Shown here piece by piece: positions 16,569-24,628 of a stretch of DNA of 49,179 bases. The position numbers and the translations under genes were made by a program. Each line of letters begins with the position of its first letter. The first letter of the stretch is position 1. The notes below the pieces were generated by a model that ran no database searches, was not told where the DNA came from, and saw nothing but the letters and a program-made list of their open reading frames with translations. This stretch comes from CABRXV01 sp900754955 (GTDB lineage Bacteria > Actinomycetota > Coriobacteriia > Coriobacteriales > Eggerthellaceae): contig CABRXV010000007.1 in NCBI GenBank assembly GCA_902475005.1, positions 1 through 49,179 of the forward strand. The letters run 5' to 3'.

Positions 16569-17543
16569 CTATTCGGCGTGATGCCCCGCACCGTGGTGAG
16601 CGCCGCGATCCGCATTGCCGGCGCCGTCGCCAGGGCCGACGCCCTGGCCTTGACCTTGGCCCTGACCCTGACTCGACCCCGCGCCGTCTCCCCTGCCGGC
16701 ACCCGAGCCCTGTCCGCCCGCCGCAACAGCGTCGTCAACCTCGCCGTTCGCGATGGCGCGCAGCTCGCGCATGGTCATGTTCCGCGCTTGCTCAAACGTA
16801 AGGCTGGGATCAGCCTCCTGCGCTGCGAGAATCGCCTGGTATTTGCCGAATGACACGCCGTTATGGTGCGCCTGCTCCACTTCGTTCGCATCCGTGCGAT
16901 GACAGTAAGCATGACCGCTCGCATGCTCATTCGTGCACTGCTCGAGGCGCGTGAGCATGGCATCGCACCGCGCATCGTCCTCACCTGCCACGGCGACTGA
17001 AAGGATCTCCCCTTTCGCAAGCAGACTCTGCATGTCGTCGCTCGCAAGAATGCAGTCGACGGCGTCCTCGTAGTTCATGTTGAGAACGTCTTCGTCGAGC
17101 GACTCGACGAGCCGCTGACCGTCGTCGTTGAATGAGTCAACCGATACCACGCGGTCGAAGCAGTTCACACCGAGCTCGACCGAAGGGTTCACGTCGATGC
17201 TGATCGCGGCGGCGGGCGTGGTGTAGACGTGATAGCCGCCGAATCCGACGAGTACGGCAACCACCGCAAGGCACGCCGCCAGCGGCGCAAGGGTGCGCCA
17301 CAGCGGGCGCACGACGCGCGCGGAGGATCGCTGCGGCGCGGACGGAGCGGCCGACGGCCGAGACACACGAGCGCGCTCATCGGCTGACGTTGTCGCGCGG
17401 GCGCGTTCCGCCTGCTCCGCTGCCTGAGCGCGCATGCGCGCTACAACGGCGTCGCGCGTGCGGCTCTTCAGGCCCTCGTCAGCGCGCACACCATCGAACG
17501 CGCCTTTCAGCATCTCGCCCAACGTCTCGTCGTCACGCCTCAT
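16569..17543 (-). CDS. RsgI-like membrane anti-sigma factor
   Basis: A 324-residue protein with a cytoplasmic N-terminus of about 80 residues, one membrane helix (about 84-106) and an external domain. Directly after the helix comes AISIDVNPSVELGVNCFDRV (113-132), the hallmark of RsgI-type anti-sigma factors. The outer part has several Cys, and the C-terminal 50 residues are Gly/Gln/His-rich with a (GQ)n run. The start overlaps the sigma gene's end by 11 bp; ATG with GGGAGG upstream is preferred to a GTG three codons earlier. It presumably holds the ECF factor at the membrane until an external signal acts. RsgI proteins usually pair with SigI rather than an ECF factor. Confidence 0.82.
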   Translation of the reverse strand: MRRDDETLGEMLKGAFDGVRADEGLKSRTRDAVVARMRAQAAEQAERARATTSADERARVSRPSAAPSAPQRSSARVVRPLWRTLAPLAACLAVVAVLVGFGGYHVYTTPAAAISIDVNPSVELGVNCFDRVVSVDSFNDDGQRLVESLDEDVLNMNYEDAVDCILASDDMQSLLAKGEILSVAVAGEDDARCDAMLTRLEQCTNEHASGHAYCHRTDANEVEQAHHNGVSFGKYQAILAAQEADPSLTFEQARNMTMRELRAIANGEVDDAVAAGGQGSGAGRGDGAGSSQGQGQGQGQGVGPGDGAGNADRGAHHGAGHHAE

Positions 17544-18018
17544 GCTCGCCACCTCCCAGCTTCTTCCTCAGCAGCTTCTTAGATCGAGCCAGAAGCGTGT
17601 ACACCGTGTTGGGGTTCTTGCCGATCAGGCTGGCTATCTCGGGAGCGGTGTAGCCCTCGTAGAAGTGCAGATACACCACATTGCGGTACTTGTCGGGCAG
17701 CGCGAGAACCGCCTCGAGCACATCACGATGGTCTTCGGGGACGTCGGCTGCGATCTCCGCCACCTCGTCGAGCGGCACGGAACGCCTGCGCGACGACGCT
17801 CTCGCCACATCCTTGCAAGCGTTGATCGTCACGCGGATGATCCATGCCTTCTCGTGCTCGGTGTTCTCGAACGACGTTTCGCTCAGGGCGTACTTGAGAA
17901 ACACCGTTTGGAAGATGTCGTCAGTATCGGACCGATTCGCAAGATGCACGGCGCAGAGGCGCTTGACGGTATCAGCGTACCGCTCGATCGCGTCGACCGT
18001 CTCCTGCTCGCTTCGCAC
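17533..18018 (-). CDS. ECF-type RNA polymerase sigma factor
   Basis: A 161-residue sigma-70 family protein with region 2 (about residues 10-75; DTDDIFQTVFLKYA and EKAWIIRVTINACKD) and region 4 (about 100-155; YRNVVYLHFYEGYTAPEIASL, then KNPNTVYTLLARSKKLLRKKL). No region 1 or 3 is present, which defines the ECF class. The start is GTG, chosen because the frame is closed by the upstream gene's TAA and contains no ATG. It overlaps the anti-sigma gene and lies 33 bp after the secreted repeat protein, so all three are one operon. Confidence 0.92.
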   Translation of the reverse strand: MRSEQETVDAIERYADTVKRLCAVHLANRSDTDDIFQTVFLKYALSETSFENTEHEKAWIIRVTINACKDVARASSRRRSVPLDEVAEIAADVPEDHRDVLEAVLALPDKYRNVVYLHFYEGYTAPEIASLIGKNPNTVYTLLARSKKLLRKKLGGGEHEA

Positions 18019-18051
18019 CGCACGCCCCGCCTTGCCCGATTGCTCTCTTCT

Positions 18052-18681
18052 TTACGCCCTGCCGTGATGATGGCCGCCGTTGCCAGCGCCGGCGCCACTG
18101 CCGATGCCGGCGCCAGCGCCGTTACCCGTTCCAGCGCCGTATCCGAAGCCGTGACCGCAGCCGGCGCCGTTTTCGTAATTGTCGCACACGCCGTTGCCGT
18201 CGGCGTCGACATAGTTGCCGCAGCCGTTGCCTTGGCCCGTGCCGCGGTTGTCGCAGATCCCGTCGCCGTCGGCGTCAACGAAGCCTGAGCATGCGCTGCC
18301 GTACGCACTGCAGTTGTCGCAGACACCGTCGGCGTCGGCGTCGGAGAACTGAGCGCAGGTCCGTGCGGGGGACGCAGCGGAGCCATTGTCCACAGAGACG
18401 CCAGCGCCCGACGCAGCACGCGCATCCCAGTTGTCGCACACGCCATTGCCGTCAGCATCGACGAACCCGCCGCATGCGAGGCATGCGCCCGTATTCGCGC
18501 ATGCGCCGCTTCCCGCAGCCCGCACGCCCGTCGCCACCGCGGCGACGCCCTGGTCGACGGCAGCCGCAGCGGCCGACGCGCCGCCGAACAACGCATGATG
18601 CCCGCCACCGAACGCAAACGCCGTCGTTGCCCCGAGAGCAAGAACCAGCACCACCGCTGCTGCAAAAGCCAGCTTCTTCAT
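18052..18681 (-). CDS. Secreted protein with four DxDGxCDN repeats
   Basis: A 209-residue exported protein: signal peptide of about 23 residues ending AFA, then an Ala-rich stretch, and four repeats at about 72-84, 111-123, 133-145 and 156-168 of the form F-V-D-A-D-G-x-G-V-C-D-N. The D-x-D-x-D/N-G spacing resembles calcium-binding (EF-hand or thrombospondin-3-like) loops, each with one Cys; further Cys lie between repeats. The C-terminus is Gly/Ala/Asn-rich, ending in His residues. It lies first in the operon with the ECF sigma and RsgI-like genes. I infer a surface or released metal-binding protein whose level or state may feed the sigma system. GGGAGG precedes ATG. Confidence 0.85.
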   Translation of the reverse strand: MKKLAFAAAVVLVLALGATTAFAFGGGHHALFGGASAAAAAVDQGVAAVATGVRAAGSGACANTGACLACGGFVDADGNGVCDNWDARAASGAGVSVDNGSAASPARTCAQFSDADADGVCDNCSAYGSACSGFVDADGDGICDNRGTGQGNGCGNYVDADGNGVCDNYENGAGCGHGFGYGAGTGNGAGAGIGSGAGAGNGGHHHGRA

Positions 18682-18858
18682 GACAACCTCCCTCGTCGTC
18701 TTTCGCCTTTTACCCTTAATACGATCCAGAAGGAGGAATCCATTCACTTTTTTCGGAAAAATTTGAGCGCCTTCCGAGGCTAACCCGCAGGAAACGGAAC
18801 GCGACGAGCCAACCGCCAAGCCGAGCTCTTCGTTTTCCGTCCACTCGGAAAGTTTTTT

Positions 18859-18964
18859 GGTCCCAAACGACGCTTCTCGGCCCAGCGGAACGCGATTTCG
18901 GTCCCAAACGGAGTTTCTCGGCTTCTTCAGCGTGCTTAGAAGCCGAGAAACGCAGATCGAGACC
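18859..18964. repeat. Direct and inverted GGTCCCAAACG/TTTCTCGGC repeats
   Basis: GGTCCCAAACGnnGnTTCTCGG occurs at 18859 and again at 18900 (41 bp apart). TTTCTCGGCTTCT (18914-18926) is perfectly inverted at 18938-18950 with an 11-nt loop, and the match extends to GAGACC at 18964. Another TTCTCGGCTTTT follows near 18997. The gap 18682-19236 holds no convincing gene. Confidence 0.75.
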
Positions 18965-19236
18965 AAGATTTCGCAAAAGTGGACGCAATCGCGCCTTCTC
19001 GGCTTTTGCATGCAGGCGGCCCCTCGCCCCAGCACGGCGCAGCGCTTCGCCCCAGCGCAGCACAGGACCCCGCTGCGCGCCCCCTCAACGTCGACGCCGT
19101 GAGACAGACAGAGGAGACCCCCGACCAATAAAGCCAGACGCGCAGAAGAGACTCTGCCCGGCACCGCAAAGAAGGACGCAGCACCACCCAGATAGCACGA
19201 AGAGCACCAAGCCCAGCACCACAAGGCGAAAGAAAA

Positions 19237-19264
19237 GGGGTGCCCGGCAGCAACCGGGCACCCC
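19237..19264 (-). terminator. Rho-independent terminator of the MFS gene
   Basis: GGGGTGCCCGG and CCGGGCACCCC form a perfect 11-bp stem with a 6-nt loop. On the minus strand it is followed by TTTTCTTT, 30 bp after the MFS stop codon. Confidence 0.88.
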
Positions 19265-19294
19265 CAAGCACGAAGACAAAAGCGTATTGCAGCG

Positions 19295-20986
19295 CTACTT
19301 AGCGGCCTTCTCGCTTCTCTTCTGCCTAATCGCCTGCGGACCAGCGAACGCGAAGAAGAACACAAACGGAAGCAGCATGCCAAGCGCCATCAGAGGCAGC
19401 GCGATCGACAGGCTCGACCAATTGGGCACAGCGAGCGGGCACACGATGCAGAGTGCGAAGAGCAGCACGATGATCGCCAGAATCAGCCCGAACGGGAGCA
19501 TGCCGGTGTCGTTCGCATCGAGCTTGCTGCCCGTCAAATCCTCCATGGACTTGCCGTAGGTGTCGCGCACGAACAGCAGCGTGCACAGCAGGCCGAGAGC
19601 GAACGGGATGATCAGGATCAGCACAACGGCCGACCAGTTGGTGGTTCCCTCAGCGGTCTGGAAGATCGCCATGCCAGCGATGCCGCCGAGAACGATGGAC
19701 GACGCCGAGCCGCCGAAGCGGGCGAACGCGTTGCACCACGCGGTACCAGTGTTGCGGATGGCCGTGGGATACTGCTCGGGCATAAGCGGGTAGATGGCGG
19801 AAATGGCGAAGTTGAGGGCGAATCCGAACAGCACCATCAGCGCCACGCACAGGGCGAAGTTGCCCGGAGTAACAAACAGCGAGCAGATCACGATCGCCGC
19901 GATGCAGAACAGCCACGAGATGATAAGACCGCGCTTGCGACCAACCGTGTCGGACACATAGCCGATGATGCAGTTGGCGATGATGGCGCCCACATTGTTG
20001 AGAGTCTGCAGCGTCACCGAATCAGAGGCGGAGTATCCGATGCCCGTGAACCAAGCAGGGAGCCACGCGTTCATGCCGTACACGCAGAATTGGCCGACAA
20101 AGCAGCATGTCCAGATGGCAGCCGTGCCCACGATGAACTTCTTCGAGAAGAGGATGTTGGGCGAGTTCTTCTGAGGACGCGGGGGAATGACCATGAGAGA
20201 GGGATCATATTCCGCAGCCGAGCCGGTCGAGCGACGCTCGATGTCGGCGAGGGCGACCGCTGCTTCCTCGAGTCGACCTGCGTTAGCGTACCAGTGAGGC
20301 GTTTCATGCATCTTGAGCGCAAGGAAGATGCCGTAGAGCACCGGCAGGCCACCGATCAGGTAGCAGAGACGCCAGTTGGCGTACATCGTCGCCGTGCCAC
20401 CGTCGGCAGTCACGTACGTAACCTGCTCGGTTAAGCCAGGAAGCAGCTGCGCGGTAGCGTTGCAGATCGGATTGGCCACCAAACCCGCGATGACCCAGCC
20501 GCCCACCATGAAGGCGCCAGCGCATGTGATGAAGAAGCCGCGGCGGTTCGAGGGAACCGTCTCCGAAAGATACGTGTAGACAATCGGGATGCACGAGCCA
20601 ACGCCCAAACCAGCGATCATGCGGAAGATGGCGAAGTGCATCAGATCGGCGGAAAACGCCTGCGGCAGCGTGAACAGTCCGTAGAACACCACCGCGAGAA
20701 TCAGAATCTTCTTGCGGCCGAACTTGTCAGAGAGAATGCCGCCCGCAGCTCCGCCGATAACCATGCCGAGCAGGCCCCAGGTGGTGAGTGACCCCATGAG
20801 GGCGCCCGGATTCGGGTTGTCGGGCCAGAACGTATGGGCGATGAACAGGTTGGTCGAATTGACGATCATGAAGTCGTAACCGTCGAACACCTGAGCCAGC
20901 GAAAGCATGATGAATATGAGCCAGGTGTGTTTGGTGATGCCGAACGAATCGACGATCTCGGAAATCGTGTACTCCTTGTTTTGCAT
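19295..20986 (-). CDS. MFS transporter, aromatic-acid:H+ symporter-like
   Basis: A 563-residue major facilitator protein with 12 or more predicted helices. Signatures are MVIGGAAGGILSDKFGRKKIL (loop 2-3 motif A), DGYDFMIVNSTN in helix 1 (as in AAHS and related sugar/acid porters) and SDTVGRKRGLI in the second half. A loop of about 40 residues between helices 3 and 6 (ATAQLLPGLTEQVTYVTADG) is external. The substrate is an organic anion or aromatic acid by subfamily resemblance, not proven. It lies downstream of a divergently oriented cluster with LysR on the same strand 398 bp away. AGGAGGAGGAC gives a very strong ribosome site at the chosen ATG. Confidence 0.88.
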   Translation of the reverse strand: MQNKEYTISEIVDSFGITKHTWLIFIMLSLAQVFDGYDFMIVNSTNLFIAHTFWPDNPNPGALMGSLTTWGLLGMVIGGAAGGILSDKFGRKKILILAVVFYGLFTLPQAFSADLMHFAIFRMIAGLGVGSCIPIVYTYLSETVPSNRRGFFITCAGAFMVGGWVIAGLVANPICNATAQLLPGLTEQVTYVTADGGTATMYANWRLCYLIGGLPVLYGIFLALKMHETPHWYANAGRLEEAAVALADIERRSTGSAAEYDPSLMVIPPRPQKNSPNILFSKKFIVGTAAIWTCCFVGQFCVYGMNAWLPAWFTGIGYSASDSVTLQTLNNVGAIIANCIIGYVSDTVGRKRGLIISWLFCIAAIVICSLFVTPGNFALCVALMVLFGFALNFAISAIYPLMPEQYPTAIRNTGTAWCNAFARFGGSASSIVLGGIAGMAIFQTAEGTTNWSAVVLILIIPFALGLLCTLLFVRDTYGKSMEDLTGSKLDANDTGMLPFGLILAIIVLLFALCIVCPLAVPNWSSLSIALPLMALGMLLPFVFFFAFAGPQAIRQKRSEKAAK

Positions 20987-21384
20987 GTCCTCCTCCTTTG
21001 CCAGAACGAGATGTGTTCTGCCTCCGAACGCGGCGCACGGCGAATGCTTCGCCGGCACCGCTGCACCTTCCCCTCCCCGGGAAGGCAGCGCACGCGCAAC
21101 TGCCACGTTTTCAGTTCGCAGTGTATGGAGGACGGCCTGCATAGAGGAAATGACATTTTTGCGGCGGGGCATGCCCCATTCGCCTAACCGCTATGCACGT
21201 GAGAGGATGGGCGCGACGAAGAACGCGCACAGCGCTCCACCTCGAAGAGCAGAGAGCGGAATAGCGCCTTCGTCCCTAAGCACGAAAGGCGCAAGCAGCT
21301 CTTCTACCTCGGGACGAGGCGTTGTGGAAGCGCGGCGGCTCGCACAGCGCGCCTTAGTCGAGGAACACGCATCAACGCGCGGCG
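20987..21384. other. Gene-free gap between MFS transporter and LysR genes
   Basis: This space holds the upstream region of the MFS gene. Apart from a 12-bp palindrome GGGGCATGCCCC at 21166-21177, which might be an operator or short hairpin, I see no coding sequence, RNA or repeat. Confidence 0.5.
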
Positions 21385-22320
21385 CTAGGAGAAATGCAGG
21401 GGCGGGTTCGGCATCTCGCCGATGAGTCGCACCGCATCCTTAAGTACGGGATTCGGATTGTCGTTGCGGAAGATGAAGAAGAACGGAATCACCGCGTCGT
21501 CGTCAACGATGGGGATTGCCCTGCAGAACGAGCGAATGCCCGCAGGGATGCGGTTGCCGAAGTTCGTTCCGACAAGCAGCACCGCCGACCCGAGCCCCGT
21601 GCAGAACGCGAACAGCTCAGCGATACTCGCACAGTGAAACGACCGCGTGCGCGGGGTGAACCCGTGACTCTGGCACGCTTTCTCGATGTAGCTCCACGAA
21701 CGCGCCAGGTAGAGTCCCTCGTACTTGAGGAAAGACTCGTCGCGCAGATCGTCGAGCGAAAGGGTTTCGCGCTGTGCAAGCGGGTGCTCGCGGTCGACGA
21801 TCGCCACGAGCTGGAGGTCGGCGATGTGAAGGACGCTCACAAAATCGCCGTCGAGGTTTTCCTCCGTAGGAGCAGGGTCGTACACGATATCGACTTCCTT
21901 CGCCGCCAACATCTCGTTGGGATTGCGATTGAAGCGGCTTTTCACCTCGAGGAAATTCGCTCCGTATTTGCTGCTCAGAAGCGAGATCAGGAAGCCGAGC
22001 ACCTCGGTGGACGGACCCTCGTCCGTCAGTCCGCTCACCGTCAGGCGCGGCGGCGGCACCTTCCGCATCTCCTTCACCTTCTCGGTGAACTCGATTTGCG
22101 CGTCTATGATCTGATAGGCGTACGGTAGAAGCATGGTGCCCGCTTGCGTGATGCGCAGCGAGTTTCCCACACGCTCGAACAACGTGAGTTTCAGTTCCTT
22201 CTCGAACTGGCTGATGTGCTTGCTCAGCGTCGGCTGACTCATGTTGAGCAGCCGCGCCGTCTCCGTGAAGCTCAGATGCTTCGCTAGTTCAGTGAACTCA
22301 TGCAGATAGTCGATGTTCAT
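21385..22320 (-). CDS. LysR-family transcriptional regulator
   Basis: A 311-residue LTTR. The winged HTH is at the N-terminus (LSFTETARLLNMSQPTLSKH, about residues 16-35), followed by the linker helix and a two-lobed substrate-binding domain. It is likely a regulator of the MFS transporter downstream on the same strand, or of the divergent amidohydrolase. A run of ten G on its own strand lies 9-18 nt before the start codon, where a ribosome site should be, so its translation could vary with tract length. A T-N11-A dyad lies further upstream. Confidence 0.92.
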   Translation of the reverse strand: MNIDYLHEFTELAKHLSFTETARLLNMSQPTLSKHISQFEKELKLTLFERVGNSLRITQAGTMLLPYAYQIIDAQIEFTEKVKEMRKVPPPRLTVSGLTDEGPSTEVLGFLISLLSSKYGANFLEVKSRFNRNPNEMLAAKEVDIVYDPAPTEENLDGDFVSVLHIADLQLVAIVDREHPLAQRETLSLDDLRDESFLKYEGLYLARSWSYIEKACQSHGFTPRTRSFHCASIAELFAFCTGLGSAVLLVGTNFGNRIPAGIRSFCRAIPIVDDDAVIPFFFIFRNDNPNPVLKDAVRLIGEMPNPPLHFS

Positions 22321-22329
22321 ATAATTCTA

Positions 22330-22339
22330 CCCCCCCCCC
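22330..22339. repeat. C10 homopolymer in the lysR 5' leader
   Basis: Ten consecutive C on the plus strand (G on the lysR strand), 10 nt from the lysR start codon. Such tracts slip during replication in phase-variable genes; no other run this long was noticed in the window. Confidence 0.85.
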
Positions 22340-22355
22340 GCCGCAGATGCCTCTT

Positions 22356-22376
22356 CGGATACGATCATACCATCCG
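22356..22376. promoter_or_regulatory. LysR-type T-N11-A operator (CGGAT-N11-ATCCG)
   Basis: CGGAT (22356-22360) and ATCCG (22372-22376) are perfect inverted 5-mers separated by 11 nt, giving the classic T-N11-A box. It lies 36 nt upstream of lysR and about 300 bp from the divergent amidohydrolase gene, consistent with autoregulation and control of that gene. The rest of the gap to 22674 shows nothing recognisable. Confidence 0.65.
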
Positions 22377-22674
22377 ATCCGCAATAATCCCCTACCGACA
22401 AACGGACGGAATGACCGCCATTCCGAAAACGAATCACCCAGTTCAAACGCACGAAACATCCTCTCGGCAACAGCCTCACACCCCATTCCGCTGTACCCCG
22501 ACGCGCGGCCAAAACGGAATTGGCGAGATGCGAGGCGCCTGGCATACACTTCCCTCAGCAAGCCGCATGCCACGTTTTAGCAAGCAGGATCGCAATACGC
22601 AGCCAAACGGCGCGAAGGCGACGCTCCCCCGTCAGCCCGCACACCGTCGGCCGACCAGCGAAGGGAGCAACGCA

Positions 22675-23604
22675 GTGAAAAAGCAAACCATCATTGACTG
22701 CCATGCGCACCTCGGCGACATATTCATCAGCATGGCGAACAACATCTACAAACAGAACCTCGAGCAAGATCCCGCCATGCCCGATCCGTTCATCGTCCGT
22801 GAAGAGCGCGGCTTCAAGGGACCGTTCTTCGAGCAGGGGTCGGACACCGCCCTGCGCGAATTCATCGATATCAATCACGAGCGGTGCCGCGTGAATACGC
22901 TTCAGAACCTTCAGCGCGAGATGGACGAGAACGGCGTCGATTACGTGTGCGTACTGCCCATCATGCCGGCGCTCTGCTACGAGGACTACAAAGTCGCTCA
23001 TATGGTGGAGCCGCGCATCATCCCCTTCACATGCCCCGACTTCCGCCTCGGCGCTGACGCGGGCAAGAAGCTCGTCGCTGACGCGGAAGACGGAGCATAC
23101 GCCCTCAAGCTGCACCCCATCCTCTACAAAACCGCGCTCGACGACCCCCTCACCGAGGAGGCGCTCACCTGGTGGGAGAAAACGGGGAAGCCCATGACCT
23201 CGCATTGCGGAGCGGGCATGTACTACTATCCCGAGATCAACGACCGCTACGCCTCACCCGAGTTCGGCGACCTCGCGCAGTTGGTCGAATGCGCCAAGCG
23301 TCATCCCAACATGCCCATCGTTGCGGCGCACTGCGGCGGAACGGCAGCGGGCAACATCGAACGCCTCGCCGAGCTTGCGCGCGGGCTCGACAATCTCTAC
23401 GTCGACACGTCGTTCCGCTCCCACGAGGACATCGAGCTCATGCTGGAGCTCTTCGGACCCGAACGCGTCATGTTCGGCACTGATTACCCCTTCGCAAGCT
23501 ACAAGGGCCAGATCGAACAGGTGATGATAGCCACCGAAGGAGACCAAGAGGTGCGCGATCTCGTGTTTTACAAGAACGCAGACCGTCTCATGCACATCCT
23601 GTAA
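22675..23604 (+). CDS. Amidohydrolase (metal-dependent hydrolase, ACMSD-like superfamily)
   Basis: A 309-residue TIM-barrel amidohydrolase-2 family protein. Metal-binding pattern: DCHAHLGD near the N-terminus, ALKLHP at about 145, SHCGAG at about 180, AAHCGG at about 220 and FGTDYPF at about 270, the typical His-x-His ... His ... Asp set. Relatives include decarboxylases of aromatic acids and hydrolases. Its gene faces LysR across a shared control region, with an MFS anion porter beyond, so I infer uptake and breakdown of an aromatic or other organic acid. GTG follows AGGGAGC. Confidence 0.87.
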   Translation: MKKQTIIDCHAHLGDIFISMANNIYKQNLEQDPAMPDPFIVREERGFKGPFFEQGSDTALREFIDINHERCRVNTLQNLQREMDENGVDYVCVLPIMPALCYEDYKVAHMVEPRIIPFTCPDFRLGADAGKKLVADAEDGAYALKLHPILYKTALDDPLTEEALTWWEKTGKPMTSHCGAGMYYYPEINDRYASPEFGDLAQLVECAKRHPNMPIVAAHCGGTAAGNIERLAELARGLDNLYVDTSFRSHEDIELMLELFGPERVMFGTDYPFASYKGQIEQVMIATEGDQEVRDLVFYKNADRLMHIL

Positions 23605-23734
23605 GGCACTGGCGAAGCTGACGCGGAACCGCGCAGACGCCCCCCTACGGCGATCGCGATCTGCAGCCAACGCGCCACCCGATCGCCAGCGCCCGAAGCA
23701 CGGCGCAATCGTCCCCATGACGAACCCCCTGCCG

Positions 23735-23769
23735 CCCCGCCCTGCGGATTCCCTCTCCGCAGGGCGGGG
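23735..23769 (+). terminator. 14-bp perfect hairpin after the amidohydrolase gene
   Basis: CCCCGCCCTGCGGA and TCCGCAGGGCGGGG pair perfectly around a 7-nt loop. There is only a weak T-rich tail, but its position between two co-oriented genes fits a terminator. Confidence 0.72.
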
Positions 23770-23904
23770 CTGTCGATTTATCCCTTCATATTCGGTCGTG
23801 AAACAGCCCCCTCTTCAGATGTTTTCCGGCTCTCGCAATCGCCGTATCAAAGCAGGTTTCGTTGTGCGGTACCATCAACAGCGCAACCGAAACAAGGAGC
23901 CCTC

Positions 23905-24597
23905 ATGTCTGCAAGCACCGAACCGTCTGTTCTCGATGTTATTCGCGCGCGGCACTCTGTGCGCGAATATCGCGACCAACCCATCGATCCCGATACGTTT
24001 GCGGCGCTGCAAGCCGTCGTCGACGAGTGCGCGCGCGAAAGCGGGCTCGACATTCAGGTCGTCACCGACAACCCCGAGGCGTTTCAGCTCGTTGCGCGCT
24101 TCGGCCTCGTACGAGGTGCGACCGTTCACATCGCGTTCGTCACCGACGGCAACGCGCAAGACGAAGCCGTCGGATACTGGGGGCAGCGCATCGTCCTCGC
24201 CGCGCAGAGACTCGGACTCAACACCTGCTGGGTCGCCTTCATCGCCCGCAAGAAATCGCACGCACGCGTGCCAGCGGGCAAGAAGCTGCGCATCGGCATC
24301 GCCGTGGGATACGGCAAGACGCAAGGAGCGCCGCGCAAGACGAAGTCGGTCGAAGAGCTGAGCGCCACGGAAGGCGACACCGCACCTGCATGGTTTGCCG
24401 CCGCCATGGAGGCCGCCCAGCTTGCCCCCACCGCCATGAACAACCAGCACTTCCTCATCACGCTGCGCTCCGACGGTCGCACCGTGAACGCCCGGGCAAC
24501 CAAGCAGGGCGCCTGGGACACCGTCGATCTCGGCATCGTGAAACGCAATTTCGAGGAGGCCGCCAACGCCGTCGGCGCCGACTGGCACTGGGAGTAG
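23905..24597 (+). CDS. Nitroreductase-family flavoprotein
   Basis: A 230-residue nitroreductase-like protein. The FMN-binding N-terminus is RARHSVREYRDQPID (about residues 13-27). A second FMN contact region, AAQLAPTAMNNQHF (about 174-187), and the GLNTCWVAF segment are typical of the family. It would reduce quinones, nitro groups or other small electrophiles with NAD(P)H and FMN. The start has AAGGAG at correct distance. It has its own upstream hairpin and is convergent with the methyltransferase gene, so it is probably monocistronic. Confidence 0.88.
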   Translation: MSASTEPSVLDVIRARHSVREYRDQPIDPDTFAALQAVVDECARESGLDIQVVTDNPEAFQLVARFGLVRGATVHIAFVTDGNAQDEAVGYWGQRIVLAAQRLGLNTCWVAFIARKKSHARVPAGKKLRIGIAVGYGKTQGAPRKTKSVEELSATEGDTAPAWFAAAMEAAQLAPTAMNNQHFLITLRSDGRTVNARATKQGAWDTVDLGIVKRNFEEAANAVGADWHWE

Positions 24598-24628
24598 CGC
24601 ACCCGCGGAAGACGCTACGCGAAGGACG

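Noticed and set aside
23735..23769. Attachment site or IS end
   Set aside because: The perfect hairpin has no matching copy elsewhere in the window and sits directly after a gene, as expected of a terminator.
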